NCBI GenBank assembly: GCA_001972305.1
Contig: BDDD01001509.1
Span: forward strand, 124,001 to 188,000
DNA: 64,000 nucleotides
DNA from: Cephalotus follicularis
Lineage: Eukaryota > Streptophyta > Magnoliopsida > Oxalidales > Cephalotaceae
Direction: 5' to 3'
The notes beneath the pieces were generated by a model. It did no database searches. It was not told where the DNA came from and worked only from the letters and a program-made list of their open reading frames with translations. Positions 10,147 to 21,353 of this stretch are shown piece after piece. The first letter of the stretch is position 1, and each line of letters opens with the position of its first letter. The position numbers and the translations under genes are program-made.

Positions 10147-11644
10147 TTGAGCGTGATCCCTAGCCGAGTATCCCACCTGGATGATGCCGAGGACATCCCA
10201 GAAAGGGTTAACACCGAAAGAGAGAGAGTCCAGGATAGATCCTCGCCTGATGTGCCGAGGGAAAGCTGTATTAAGCCTTCATCTCTTGCCTTTCCTTTAT
10301 GTCTTCTAGTTCCTTCTTTAACTCTGAATATCTTGTTTTTTCGTAGCGATGGAACCTCGGCATCATGTTGCTGACATCATGAAGGTCAGTAAGAAAAAGA
10401 AACTGAGGACAGTTGCTGACAAGGAAAAGGAAATAACTCCGGGGACCGAGGTGGCTACTGCGGCTAAAGTTGTGCCCACTGCTGCTGAAGCTGCCCTGAT
10501 AAGAGCTGCTCGGGGCAAAGAGATCTTGCGGGAGGTTCCTCCCCCACCCAAAAAGCAAAAAACAAGGCAGGGTGCTCTAACCGGGGGCAAGTTGAAGTGG
10601 CTCCCTTGGTGAGCTCTGAGGATCCTATTCGCCTTGCTACTCCTCGGGACGCCAGCAGGATGGAAGATGAGCTCGATGCTTTTGGTAGCTCTGAGTGGGA
10701 CCTCAATGCTCCTAGCGCCTCTTTCGTACTCAGCAAGTTGTGCTTTCACCCGTCCCAACTCCAAGTTAGGAAGGGATGGACTCCTGACTTGCTCTTCAAT
10801 GACTGCATTCGGAACCCGATACGGGTATGTAGGTCCTCTTATTTTCTCCGATATATTTTTGCTTCTCCTCTGACATTGGGTTTCCTCTGGCAGGCTCTGA
10901 ATGATTCTCAAATCATGGTGGAGAACTTTAAAGACACCCTGGGACTCAACAACCAGCTGCTCGAGGAAGTGGCGGAACTCACGAAAACCACAGGTCGACA
11001 AAAGCTCAGCTGGAAAAGGCTCTCGGGGTTTAAGAGACCATCATAGAGGAGAAAGCATAAGCCTTGGCAAGGCTGGAAAAGTAGAAGGCAGAGAAGAAGA
11101 GGATTGAGGAAAGCCTCTAGCATACCAGCGACTCCTTAAAAAATATTAAAGAGGAGTTCACCAAGTTCCGAGAGGAGGAGGCTTCTCGAACCCGCGAGGC
11201 AGAGTGTAGAGCCCAGGTGGAATTCAAGGCTTCGACTAAATTCCAAATGAAATTAGAGATGACTGTCCAAAACTTCAAAGCTTCTCCCGTATTCTGTCAG
11301 ATATTTCTCAAAGAAGCCGCTGAGTACTTTCGTCAGGGATTCTATTCTTGCCGGAATTGGATTTCTCATGTCCATCCGGGGGTTCCCCTGGATTATTTCG
11401 TATGCTGCTCGACTGTTGATAAATTTAACTTCTATCTCGAGGGCATCAAGGAAGCGAAAGAGAAGGCTGTCGATGCCTTGGAAGAGGAAGAGGAGCGCCT
11501 TGCCAGGGAGGCTGCAGAGGCTGGAGGACTTGAAAACTTGGATGTTGTGGTCATTACTCTGACCATGCTCCTCTACCTCGTCTCTCAGCCCCTTTCTCTG
11601 CACCTTTGCCAGAGGATGATCAAGAGGCTCCTCCAGAGGCTTAG
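10147..11644 (+). pseudogene. Antisense extra ORF of Tat-1, likely spliced, decayed
   Basis: Opposite strand to gag-pol, between pol and the missing 3' LTR. Exon 1 (to 10267) codes SVIPSRVSHLDDAED onward; its N terminus is cut off by the LTR-2 insertion. A GT-AG intron 10268-10346 joins it in frame to exon 2 (MEPRHHVAD, then a Lys-rich stretch). A second GT-AG intron 10825-10893 joins NPIR to ALNDSQIM. One extra base near 10580 shifts exon 2, another shift lies near 10995, and there are stops near 11065 and 11120. The remainder is coiled coil (KEAKEKAVDALEEEEE) with an acidic, Pro-rich tail ending TAG 11642-11644. Such antisense ORFs are reported in Tat elements; their function is unknown. 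Confidence 0.6.
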
Positions 11645-12787
11645 CTTTAGTCTTGTAATTTTATTTTTTCTTTTGACTTGTAATATACTTTCTTTTTTCA
11701 CAATGTAAATCTTTTATGATTAATGAAACGCAATGCCTTTGTACCTCGGATCTTCGCTTTACATCCATCTTTATTTTCTTTGCATTACATGCTCGGGCTC
11801 CACTTGAATACTCATGATTCCCTTGGGATAATTTTACGTAAGTAATAGAATCTGAATTATGCTTCACATGAGCACCATAATTCCCCATAGGAATTTTACC
11901 GTAGTCTAACTTATAGACTTTTTGTATTGTGGTCTTACAATTTTCAGACCTGATTGCCTAAACTTTCTAGTCCCCTTAAGACAACTTATTTCAAAGACGT
12001 TTAGGAAATAATACTTAGTCTTTGCGAGTTCCTGTGTGTTTACAGACAAAGTCTTAAGTCTTCTCGGACAAGTTCTTACGGGATTTTCAAGCAGGATCTC
12101 ATCTAGTCCGTTATATTCTAGAATAGGTCATCTGAGCTTGTAGTCCTTATAGGGACACTTATTTCAAAGTGCTCAGTCCAACGTACTTGATCGTTGCGAG
12201 TTCTTATGGATTCGCCTCTCAAGACACGATGTGGGTTTGGTAGGATAAATTCTTATGGAATTTTCAACTTGTGTTTGCTCCCTTCGGAGTCTTTTAAGTT
12301 TCCCCCTTAGGGGTTTTCTTAGGTTTTCCCCCTTATGGGTCTTCTGTTTATGTACTATTAGGTGCTCCTCGGGTGGGAGTCTTTAGCACTCCTCGGAAGG
12401 AGTCTTTAGCGCTCCTCGGAAGGAGTATTTGGCGCTCATCAGAATGAGTCTTTGGCACTCCTCGGAAGGAGTCTTTAGCTCTCATTGGAAGGAGTCTTTA
12501 TTGCTACTCGGAAGGGGCCTTTAGTGGGAGTTTTGTCTTCATAAGACTTGGAGAGCTCGGGTCCTGTATCAGGGCCCGCTCTGATTGCTCTCTTGGGAGC
12601 ATGGTCGGACATGATTGTATTAAAGCTTCTTGATTGAGGGAGTTGATCGGTGGCTATTCAGAGGTTTAAGGACATGAACATTGGGCCTCTGGTCCCTTGT
12701 AAACTTGGAACTATGTTCTTTGCACACATTTTTTGAATCAAAAATTGAATTTCATTGATATCTTTTAATGTATGTACAACTTACAAT
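11645..12787. other. Tat-1 spacer after pol, no gene
   Basis: About 1.1 kb without a credible ORF between the antisense ORF and the pol end. It is rich in short reiterations such as TTCCCCCTTAGGGG and holds a 23-bp tandem array at 12365-12526. Confidence 0.6.
12365..12526. repeat. Seven 23-24 bp tandem repeats
   Basis: Units of the type CTCCTCGGAAGGAGTCTTTAG, seven copies with substitutions. Each unit can form a 5-bp hairpin (CCT-type arms CTCCT and AGGAG around CGGA). Tandem arrays between pol and 3' LTR are common in Tat and Ogre elements. Confidence 0.75.
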
Positions 12788-12789
12788 AG

Positions 12790-12865
12790 TTATTGGTAAT
12801 ACTTCCTTAGATGCTCGGCATTCCAAGCTCTAGGAATTTCCCTGCCCCCTAGAATTTCGAGTTTG
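12790..12865 (-). pseudogene. Tat-1 pol: last residues of integrase
   Basis: Reads LEILGGREIPRAWNAEHLRKYYQ before a stop at 12790. The motif AWNAEHLRKYY is the usual C-terminal end of Tat-type integrases. The upstream part continues on the far side of gypsy-1 at 24900, which proves that gypsy-1 inserted within this exon. Confidence 0.85.
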
Positions 12866-15314
12866 GGTAACACCCCGCGCCCGGAGGACGGACACTTGGC
12901 ATCACTCTCAATCCAATATACAATACAATGGTCGGGACTAGCAATATAAAAATGCGAAAAACTAAAAGCTTTACAATACATGTCATGTGTGGAAGATATA
13001 ATGCAATATTCCATCCATGCGATACCATACAATACAAATTCGGTTACAATACTGTGCTAGTCATTTCATTACAATACATTTCAGTACAATACTCGTCATC
13101 AGTCTCATCAAGACAATCTACAATACAAGCTTTGCCATATCAAAACGGTCATGCGGTCGCACCGAATCTTCAATCCTTCTGTCCGCTGCTACCTGCTGCC
13201 CTACCTATGCCGCATGCAAAATGTACAACACAGCCCCACCCCGAAAGATGGGGTTAGCCACAAGGCTAAGCAGAAATCCCATGCAACATGTATGCATGTA
13301 CAATGTGCAAAATCGGTGACAATCTATGCAATATCAATGTGCTGTGTACAATATCGATGCATGATATGGAAAATGCATGAATACAATTGGCGATCTGAGT
13401 ATCCATATGACATTGGCTCATAACAGAGCATATGAATAGGATCTATAACAATCAATCAATAGCAGACACTCGGTGGTGGTGTATATAACACCCAATCAAT
13501 CAATCATATCCTATAGAGCATGAGACCTCGGGTCAGTACAATGTCAATCAATGGTAATGATCAATCCCACGGAAGGTAGTCCCTCAAAAAAGGTGGGAGA
13601 TCTATCTACTGTTATTAGACTGATCAGGTCCAGAACTCGTAGATCTTCTAGCCTATGGCTGGGTCAATACAGTCTCGATGAGCTACAACCGAGGGAGCTA
13701 CTATGCTGTCAGGGAGCTACAGCCCTCAAGGGAGCATCAATCGTCAATCAATCAATATGCTCAACAGCAAGACAATACAATAAATGAAACGATCGACGGA
13801 ATAGGTGGATAGAGTCAACAACCTACCTAACATGCTGACATGAATTATAAGGTCGCTCTATAGGATCCATACAATACAATCAATATGTCAGTTCAATGCC
13901 AGTAAGTGGTGATGTCTAATGGAGAAATGAGAATGTGCGTTCAACGTTCTGAACTTAGACTCACAACACTTATGACTCAAACAAACAATCAATCAATCAA
14001 TAGCCAATAGACGGTGACAATCAAATAATGAGATAGGAAAGAACATTTATCCAGTCAAAGAAGGTCACTGGGTCGTCGCCTATGGCTCAAGATGTCACTT
14101 TATCAATATATCAATTCAAGATTTGAAAACCATGAAAAACTGTGGTCTAAAATGCTTGAATACCTCAAGTGAGGCTCCAGTCAAGCGGCAATGTGAAAAG
14201 AAGTTGAAAACCAACTTTAAATTAGCTAAAAGTTCCATTCAGCCCGTTAGGCGTCGATGTCCTTGGCCAAAGACATCGATGCGTATCAGGGCATCCTTTT
14301 AAAATGGTGGAAAGACATCGACGTCTTTGAAAGACATCGATGTGTATCTCTATTTTTATAGAGATCTGGCCGAAAGACATCGATGTCCTTGGACAAAGAC
14401 GTTGACGCGTTTCATTATAATTAGCCTGGGAATGTGCATCGATGTTCAGCATCGATGTCTTCTCTAGGGAGAAGAAATTCCAAGGCAAAAACGTCGATGT
14501 CTTTCAAAGACGTCGATGTCTTTGCTGTGAAATCAAAGATGCTGCATTCTAAAGCAAAAGACATCGATGTCCATGGGCTGGGGATCAATGTCTTTGTTGG
14601 GCAGGGTCAATTTTTGTGCAGAAAATAGCTGATCTTAGGTCAAAATCCAATTTAAAGCCATTATTTTAAAACTAAGGGTTAAAATCGCTCTTTTAAGGTT
14701 AGTAAAATTTGTTACAATCTTTAAATATCAGTTTCAATCTTTCTAGATTAGCTAGATCAAGGGAATCAATAAAAACCCTAGTTTCACAATTCAATACAAT
14801 ACAATCATTCAATCAATCATGCAATTCAATCAATCAGTCAATTAAGCAATAGACAATACAAGTAGAGAAGTTCTACCTATAATAGAAGCTTCAACAGTTG
14901 AGCTAACGATCGATCAAAGGCCGGAAACACTCAAGAATCGGCTACTATGTTGTTCAATCTGCAAGAAGGAGACTTGCAATTGCTATATTTGTTGATGGAT
15001 AAGACAAATCCAGAGCTGCTAGAGGGTGAGGGAGGCTGCCGGCTGGGAGAGAGAAGAGGAGAAGGATAGGGAGAGGGAGAAGAATGAGAAATGAGAGAAT
15101 GAGAGTAAATAATTGACTTATACAGTCAATTCTTTCGATTCTCCGAAACTCAACCCAAAAACCCAATTATACGTGCATATAATCAAAACAATAACAATAG
15201 GTATAGGAATACCTCAATTCCATACATTACAATACAGTTCAATACGGTACAATACAGTACAGTATATGCATGAACAATGTTCAACAGTACAAAAAGAGAA
15301 TTCGGATCGTTACA
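12866..15314 (-). mobile_element. Gypsy-1 3' LTR
   Basis: 2449 bp. The sense strand starts TGTAACGATCCG at 15314 and ends at 12866, where the terminal CA is now CC. Paired TCGA-like cores lie at 14254/14276, 14318/14337, 14380/14402, 14439/14452, 14494/14513 and 14564/14585. The TATA-like site near 15117-15126 is altered to TATACA on the plus strand. Frames such as 14222-14488 follow the palindromes and are not genes. Confidence 0.85.
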
Positions 15315-15330
15315 TTCTCCCCTCCTTAAA
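15315..15330 (-). other. Gypsy-1 polypurine tract
   Basis: On the minus strand the purine run AAGGAGGGGAGAA directly abuts the LTR start TGTAAC. It primes plus-strand DNA synthesis in this class. Confidence 0.8.
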
Positions 15331-15363
15331 AGAATCTGGTCCCCAGATTCGTCAGTCAATCAA

Positions 15364-15926
15364 TTAATCAAATAGGAAGGGATATATCTCTCTCATATCG
15401 TCGTCGCGCTCCCAAGTTCTCTCTACTGAACCATGATACTACCATAGAACACTAACCAAAGGAATAGTCTTGTTCCTCAATACTCTGATCTGTCTGTCAA
15501 TAATCTGTATAGGAGTCTTGATAAAAGACGAGTCAGGTTCCAGATGAATCTGACCGTACTCAATGATGTGTGAGGGATCTCGAACATATCTCCTCAACTG
15601 AGAAACATGGAACACATCATGAAGTCCCGACAATGCTGGAGGCAAAGCGAGCCTATAAGCAAGTCGGCCAATCCGATCCAATACCTCGAAAGGTCCAATA
15701 AAATGAGGAGAAAGCTTTCCTTTCTTCCCGAATCTCATGATTCCTTTAGTGGGTGACACCTTGAGGAAAACATGGTCACCAACACTAAACTCCAAGCCTC
15801 TGCGATGAGCATCCGCATAGCTTTTCTGTCTATTATGTGCTACAATCAATCGGTCCTTAATCAATTTCACTTTCTCTGAGGTAATCTGTACTATCTCTAG
15901 CCCCAGAATGCTCCTCTCACCGACCC
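15364..15926 (-). pseudogene. Gypsy-1 pol: integrase C terminus with chromodomain-like tail
   Basis: From the insertion edge it reads GERSILGLEIVQITSEKVKL, QKSYADAHRRGLEF, then the GPY/F module (HFIGPFEVLDRIGRLAYRL) and HDVFHVSQLRRYV. The tail IQIIDRQIRVLRNKTIPLVSVLW is followed by a stop, then YHGSVERTWERDDDMRE and PFLFD with the final stop at 15366-15364. This is the chromodomain form seen in Tekay chromoviruses, thought to steer integration toward modified histones. One in-frame TAG separates the two halves of the chromodomain. Confidence 0.8.
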
Positions 15927-17193
15927 TGTCACGCCCCGAACCGTGGGATGGGCCCACGACTGGACACGTGGCAATCCGTACAGTCATCATCATTATTAAC
16001 CATTAAAATTTAAAACTTAATTAATTCATAAACATAATCCTTAATTTAATGTGTGGATAAACAGACCAAATACATTACATATAAAAATACACCAGAAAAA
16101 TACATAATTATTCTTCAAGAATCCAACCATAAAGCGTACTACCGAGGAGGAGGAACTTACTGCACCCTTTATCCTTGCCGCTGCTGTGATGTGCCACCAC
16201 TACCTACTCCTGTACCTGGACCATTCAAAGGAATGGGTCAGCAACCCTGAGGGTTGTGTAGGTTACCACATATACGGGCACATACCAGAGGAACAAACAA
16301 TACAAGCAGAAGAGAATCAAATATAATAAATCATTAATACCATACATATCACATACAGGGGAGTCTAGTCCGGTCATCCTATGGTCTGGTCAGTGTACAA
16401 GGTTCACCTTTAGGCTTACCAGCCCACGAAATTCTCCTCCAGGTTCAACTGCTGAGCGGAATTCGCCCTTTGCTCACATGCTCTGCGATTCACCCTTTGG
16501 ATCACCAGCTTTGGCGGAATTCACCCTAGGTTCACCATTGGTGGATTCTCCCGAGGATCACTTGCCTCGCGGAGTTCACCCCTTGGGTTGACCTGCTCGG
16601 CGGAATTCTCCCCAGTTGGGCTCACCTGCCTGGGCCCATCTATGTATATCCTTATCACAGTGTACTGTATTCATTATTACCTTTCCATTTTAACATAGTG
16701 GCCTTCTTAACATATATTTCATTGTACATTGTGCACGCTTTTAAGGATTGCAAGGTCACTGCATGCAACTTGGGCGCATGCATGAGGCTTACGTATCCAT
16801 GTGCCACCTCTCTCTTCACGAATGCTTGCAAGTAAGGCACCCTAGGGAACATATGCATACTTACCTCCATTTATCTTCCTCGTGAGCGCATGCAGGTTCA
16901 TGACAGGGATGGCTCCAGCATCATGGAGATTACGGAGCACTGCACGGACGTCCTAGAAGGCTTGGGAGAGAGGAGCCAGGGCGCTTGCATGGCAGGAGGG
17001 AACCAGAAACGGTTCCTCTGGCACTGACATCCTGGCGCAGCACCTCTTGCATCACCAGGCGTGGCACTATTGGGCTTCTCTGGCATCACTGGGCATGGCT
17101 TCGCTGAGCTCCTCTGGAATGGCAGGGAGCTCGGCACCTCAGCCATGGAGCTCGGCTTCGCATCCATGGAACTCGGGTGCTCATCCCTAGAAG

Positions 17194-17280
17194 CTCGGGC
17201 GCTCGTCCCTGGCAGCTTGGGCGCTCGTCCCTGGCAGCTTGGGCGCTCATCCCTGGCAGCTCGAGCGCTCCCGCCCAACA
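17194..17280. repeat. 22-bp tandem repeats in LTR-2
   Basis: About four copies of CAGCTTGGGCGCTCGTCCCTGG with few changes. Confidence 0.7.
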
Positions 17281-17615
17281 CCTCTGGCGTCAACGGTAGG
17301 GCTCAACTCACACCTGGTGTGAATGCACTTGGTGATATTCAACACGCCTAGATGCCTGCACAGTGGACGCCGGCGACAAGGAGTGCTCGGCGCTTGCAGG
17401 CGAGGAGCTTGGACGCCTCACCATGCTTGGGCGCATGACCAAGGAAGCTCACTTCACCCTGGAATCTCCTCCCATGGCGTTCATGTGCGTAGATACTGTT
17501 TGTATAACCAGTATGTGCAATATGGAGAAGAGAAACACGTGATGGACGCATGCTGAGGTCTGGCGCACAACCAAGGGGAGAGAAATAGCACACGTGTACT
17601 GCTTCTGCCGAGCTT

Positions 17616-17616
17616 A

Positions 17617-17654
<38 letters not shown>
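17616..17654. repeat. TA/CA microsatellite
   Basis: A run of TA dinucleotides followed directly by a run of AC dinucleotides. Confidence 0.9.
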
Positions 17655-18384
17655 TATACTTTACTACTTTACCAACAACATACAAACAAGCAACATTATA
17701 AAACATAGCAGGCAATAATAAAACGCACACGACATTCAGGCATACACACAGAGGCTGGTAGGTACTCGGACATGGAGCAACCTACCTGGAAGGTGGTTGA
17801 AAACGGAGATGCTTCCTTCCTCTTGAATTTTGGATTTTCTTCCAACAGGGGTCTGCTACACGCCTTTAGCCTCGCCAAATTCTTCTTCCTTGCACAAAGC
17901 CTTGCTCCCAGGGAATGGTATTTATACCATTGGAGTACAGGGGACAAGGGGGCTTCATGGACAACACCCACTTTGTCTCCTTCTTCACACTCTCACTCTC
18001 CCAATTTTTCTGGAATGACTGTGCAAGATAAAATGGCTAAAAGTGTGTCTTCAGGCCACGCATCATACTATATGACTGTGAAAGAAGGATCTAGAATTGT
18101 TGAGACAATTCTCAACAATTCAGGCCATTCCTCAACTTGGGCTAACCTCTCCAATTTGGGCCTCACTTTATATTTCTTTCATTCCTTTCCCTTTTAAAGC
18201 CCAAATACTAGACATATTAAATTTGGCCCAATGAGGAGGAAAATAATTTCCTAAGCCCAAGGTCATAAATTAAATTTTATTAAGGACCAAATAAATACAT
18301 CATAAATTTCAAGCCCAGCCCAAAAGGTGGGAAAATAATTACAAAGCCCATTAATAATTCTTTATAATATTTAGGGCTCTTACA

Positions 18385-18774
18385 GATCTGGTCCCAACAA
18401 ACTGGCGATCAACACTTCCTACCATAAAGGGCATCATAAGGAGCCATATGTATGCTCTCGTGATAACTATTGTTATACGAGAACTCAATCAAATGTAAGA
18501 AGTCATCCTAATTACCTCCAAAGTCGAGAACACATGCTTGAAGCATGTCCTCCAAAGTCTGAATGGTCCTTTCGGACAAACCGTCTGTTTGGGAATGAAA
18601 AGCAGTGCTGAAACTCAATTTTTTACCCATAGCTGCTTGTAAATTCCTCCAAAATCCAGAAGTGAAGCGAGAGTCTCGATACGAAATAATGCTAACAGGA
18701 GCTCCATGTGCTTTAACAATCTCTTTTATGAACAATTCGGACAACTTTTTTCCATAATAAGTCATCCGAGTCGA
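18385..18774 (-). pseudogene. Gypsy-1 pol: integrase core, second part
   Basis: Reads SELFIKEIVKAHGAPVSIIS, YRDSRFTSGFW (second catalytic Asp), TAFHSQTDGLSERTIQTLEDML (catalytic Glu), then ACVLDFGGN. A frameshift and stop near 18510 precede [16 protein letters not shown] and [11 protein letters not shown], and the solo LTR interrupts right after SPVCWDQI. A stop near 18775 separates it from the upstream part. Confidence 0.8.
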
Positions 18775-19689
18775 TTAAAAGTGGGCCGACTTCATGACTC
18801 GATCGACCACAACCCATATAGCATCATGTCTGCCACAAGTCAGAGGTAACCCGGACATGAAATCCATAGCAATATGTTCCCATTTCCACTCTGGAATGAG
18901 CAAAGGCTGAAGCAAGCCTGCCGGTCTCTGGTGTTCTGCCATAACTTGCTGACAAGTGAGGCATCTCGATACAAACTCTGCGATTTCTCTCTTCATGCCA
19001 ATCCACCAATAGTTAAATTTTAGGTCACGATACATCTTCGTACTCCCTGGATGGATAGAGAGACGAGATTTATGAGCTTGAGAAAGAAGCTTTTCCTTCA
19101 ACTCACTATTGGCTGGAATGCAAATCCTGTTCCTGTATCTCAACAACCCATCTGTAGATAGAGAAAAATCGGGTTTTAAACCCCCATCAATAGTAGTAGC
19201 CACTTTTTTCAATTCCATGTCCACAATCTGAGCATCTCTAATCTGGTCAAGCAATGCAGGTTGCACCTGTATATGAGAAAAAGTCATACAAGACAACTTG
19301 CGACTTAATGCATCTGCAACACCATTTGCTTTTCCTGGATGATATGCAATGTCACAATCATAATCATTAAGAAGTTCAAACCACCTTCTCTGTCTCATGT
19401 TCAATTCCTTTTGTGAAAAGAGATATCTCAAACTCTTATGGTCGGTAAAAACTGTGAACTTGGTCCTATAAAAGTAGTGGCACCATTTTCTAAGAGCAAA
19501 GACAATGGCCGCCAGCTCCAAGTCGTGCACTGGGTAGTTTTCTTCATGTCGTTTGATCTTTCTCAATGCATACGCTATTACTTTGCCATATTGCATAAGG
19601 ACGCAACCAAGACCTTTCCCAGAAGCATCGGTATACACAACAAAGTCTTCGTTCCAATCTGGCAAGGCTAGAACAGGAACGAAAACCAA
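18775..19689 (-). pseudogene. Gypsy-1 pol: RNase H and integrase N part
   Basis: An open frame of 304 codons. RNase H comes first: VYTDASGKGLGCVLMQ, with the first acidic residue in TDAS, then HDLELAAIVFALRKW, FTVFTDHKSLRYLF, and the end GKANGVADALSRK. The integrase zinc part follows (HPGSTKMYRDL, then CLTCQQVMAEHQ), and then the core start EHIAMDFMSGLP with the first catalytic Asp and WVVVDRVMKSAHF. This is the standard Ty3-gypsy order. The stretch itself has no stop, unlike its neighbours. Confidence 0.85.
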
Positions 19690-20990
19690 TATGTTCTTTA
19701 GCTCTTAAAAACTTCTTTCACAATCATTATCCCATACAAAAGTAGCATTCTTTTGTGTCAATTTGGTCGAAGGTGTAGCAATACGGCAAAATCCCTCAAC
19801 AAATCGATGATAATATCATGCTAAACCCAAGAAGCTGCAGACTTTGGAAGCATTCGTCGGTTGTTTCCAATCATTCACTGCCTCTACCTTCGATTGATCC
19901 ACTGATAAACCTTCACTAGAAACAATATTCCCAAGAAAAGCAACCTCCGATAACCAAAATTCGCCCTTGTCAAATTTGGCATACAATCAATGATCTCTCA
20001 ATGTTTGCAATACAATGTAGAGGTGCTGTGCTTGCTCCTCGTTGTTCCTGGAATAGACCAAGAGGTCGTCAATGAACACCACAATAAACTGATCCAAGTA
20101 CTGTTTGAACACTCGGTTCATCAGGTCCATGAAAGTTGCGGGAGCATTAGTTACACCAAAAGGCATAACCAGAAACTCATAAGTTCCATATCGCGATCTA
20201 AAAGCAGTCTTCGGAATATCCTCCTATCCGACTTTCACCTGGTGAGAGCCCGATCTCAAGTCGAGCTTACAAAACACTGTTGCTACTCTAAGCTGATCAA
20301 ACAGCTCATCAATATGCGGTAGAGGGTACTTATTTTTCACTGTAACTTTATTGAGCTACTGATAGTCAATACACATTCAGAGCGATCCATCTTTCTTCTT
20401 GACAAAAAGAATAGGTGCTCCCCAGGGTGAAGCACTAGGTCTTATAAAACCTTTGTCCAAAAGATTCTGTAACTGTATCTTTAACTCTTTCAATTCTATT
20501 GGTGCCATTCGGTATGGTGCTCGAGAAATCGGTGCAGTTCCCAGTATCAAATCAATCAGAAATTATATCTCTATGTCTGGCGGTAACGAAGTCAAATCCT
20601 GAAGAAAAACATCTCCGAACTCGCAAACCACTGGAATATCTTCTAGTTTCGGCCGCCATCTATCTGTATCGAGCACGTGTGCCAGAAACCCCTGGCATCC
20701 CTGTCGTAACAATCTATCTGCATGCAAGGCCGAAATCATCGGAACAAATAATGGCTCTAAGGTGCCAAGGAATCGGAAAGGTAGTCGTCCTGGAGGACTG
20801 AAAACCACTACTTTCCGATGACAATCCACCTGATCAAAGCTAGTAGACAACAAATCCATGCCCATAATCATATCTAGCTATCCATCAGTAAAACAATAAG
20901 ATCGGCTAACAAGCAACAATCGTCAATCTCTACAATACAATCTCTACATACTCGATCGGTCGTCGCTAACTAACCGAGAGGTGAGGATAC
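19690..20990 (-). pseudogene. Gypsy-1 pol: protease and reverse transcriptase
   Basis: Decayed by many stops. Visible from upstream: LDMIMGMDLLSTSFDQVDCH (protease end), [83 protein letters not shown], the catalytic [30 protein letters not shown] and [14 protein letters not shown]. The RT residues FIDD stand where YVDD or FIDD is normal for gypsy elements. No full-length enzyme can be made from this copy. Confidence 0.8.
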
Positions 20991-21353
20991 CTCTATCAAA
21001 AAAGGAAGACACTCAGGCCTCAAACCAGCACTCGGTTCCATAGAAAAACCTCTAGCCTGAACTGTTAGAGCAGAACTCATAGGTTGTTTCCCTCTGGACT
21101 GTGAAGTCCCACGGGAAGAAGATGATATACTGGTTGTCGGTCCTTGTGAAGGCAATGCTCGCTGTGTCTGATCCAATCCTCTAGGATGAGAACTCTGAGG
21201 ATAAACTCTGGAAATGTGGTCAGAACCACCACAAACCAAGCAATGGCCCATAAACCATCTACAATTATCAGAAGTGTGGTTGGACTTTTGAAAATGCACA
21301 CAAGGGACCGTAGCATTCTGATTACCGCTCCCAGAAAATCTGGAGGGTGTACC
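20991..21353 (-). pseudogene. Gypsy-1 gag C terminus with zinc knuckles
   Basis: Two worn knuckles in tandem: CVHFQKSNHTSDNC, where the second Cys is lost, and CLVCGGSDHISRVY, where the last Cys is lost. A Ser/Gln-rich stretch follows and runs toward the protease. Confidence 0.7.

Larger units (their letters stand above)
15927..18384 (-). mobile_element. Solo LTR-2 inside gypsy-1 integrase
   Basis: 2458 bp with ends TGTCACGCCCCG and GGGCTCTTACA on the plus strand. No coding internal region. Flanks on the minus strand are AGATC and GGGTC; each differs by one base from AGGTC, the sequence expected from the interrupted integrase codons, so a worn 5-bp duplication is likely. It contains the GGTTCACC-type repeats (16400-16635), a 22-bp tandem array, a TA/CA microsatellite and the CCCAAAAGGTGG block. 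The same family is at 8136-10146. Confidence 0.8.
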
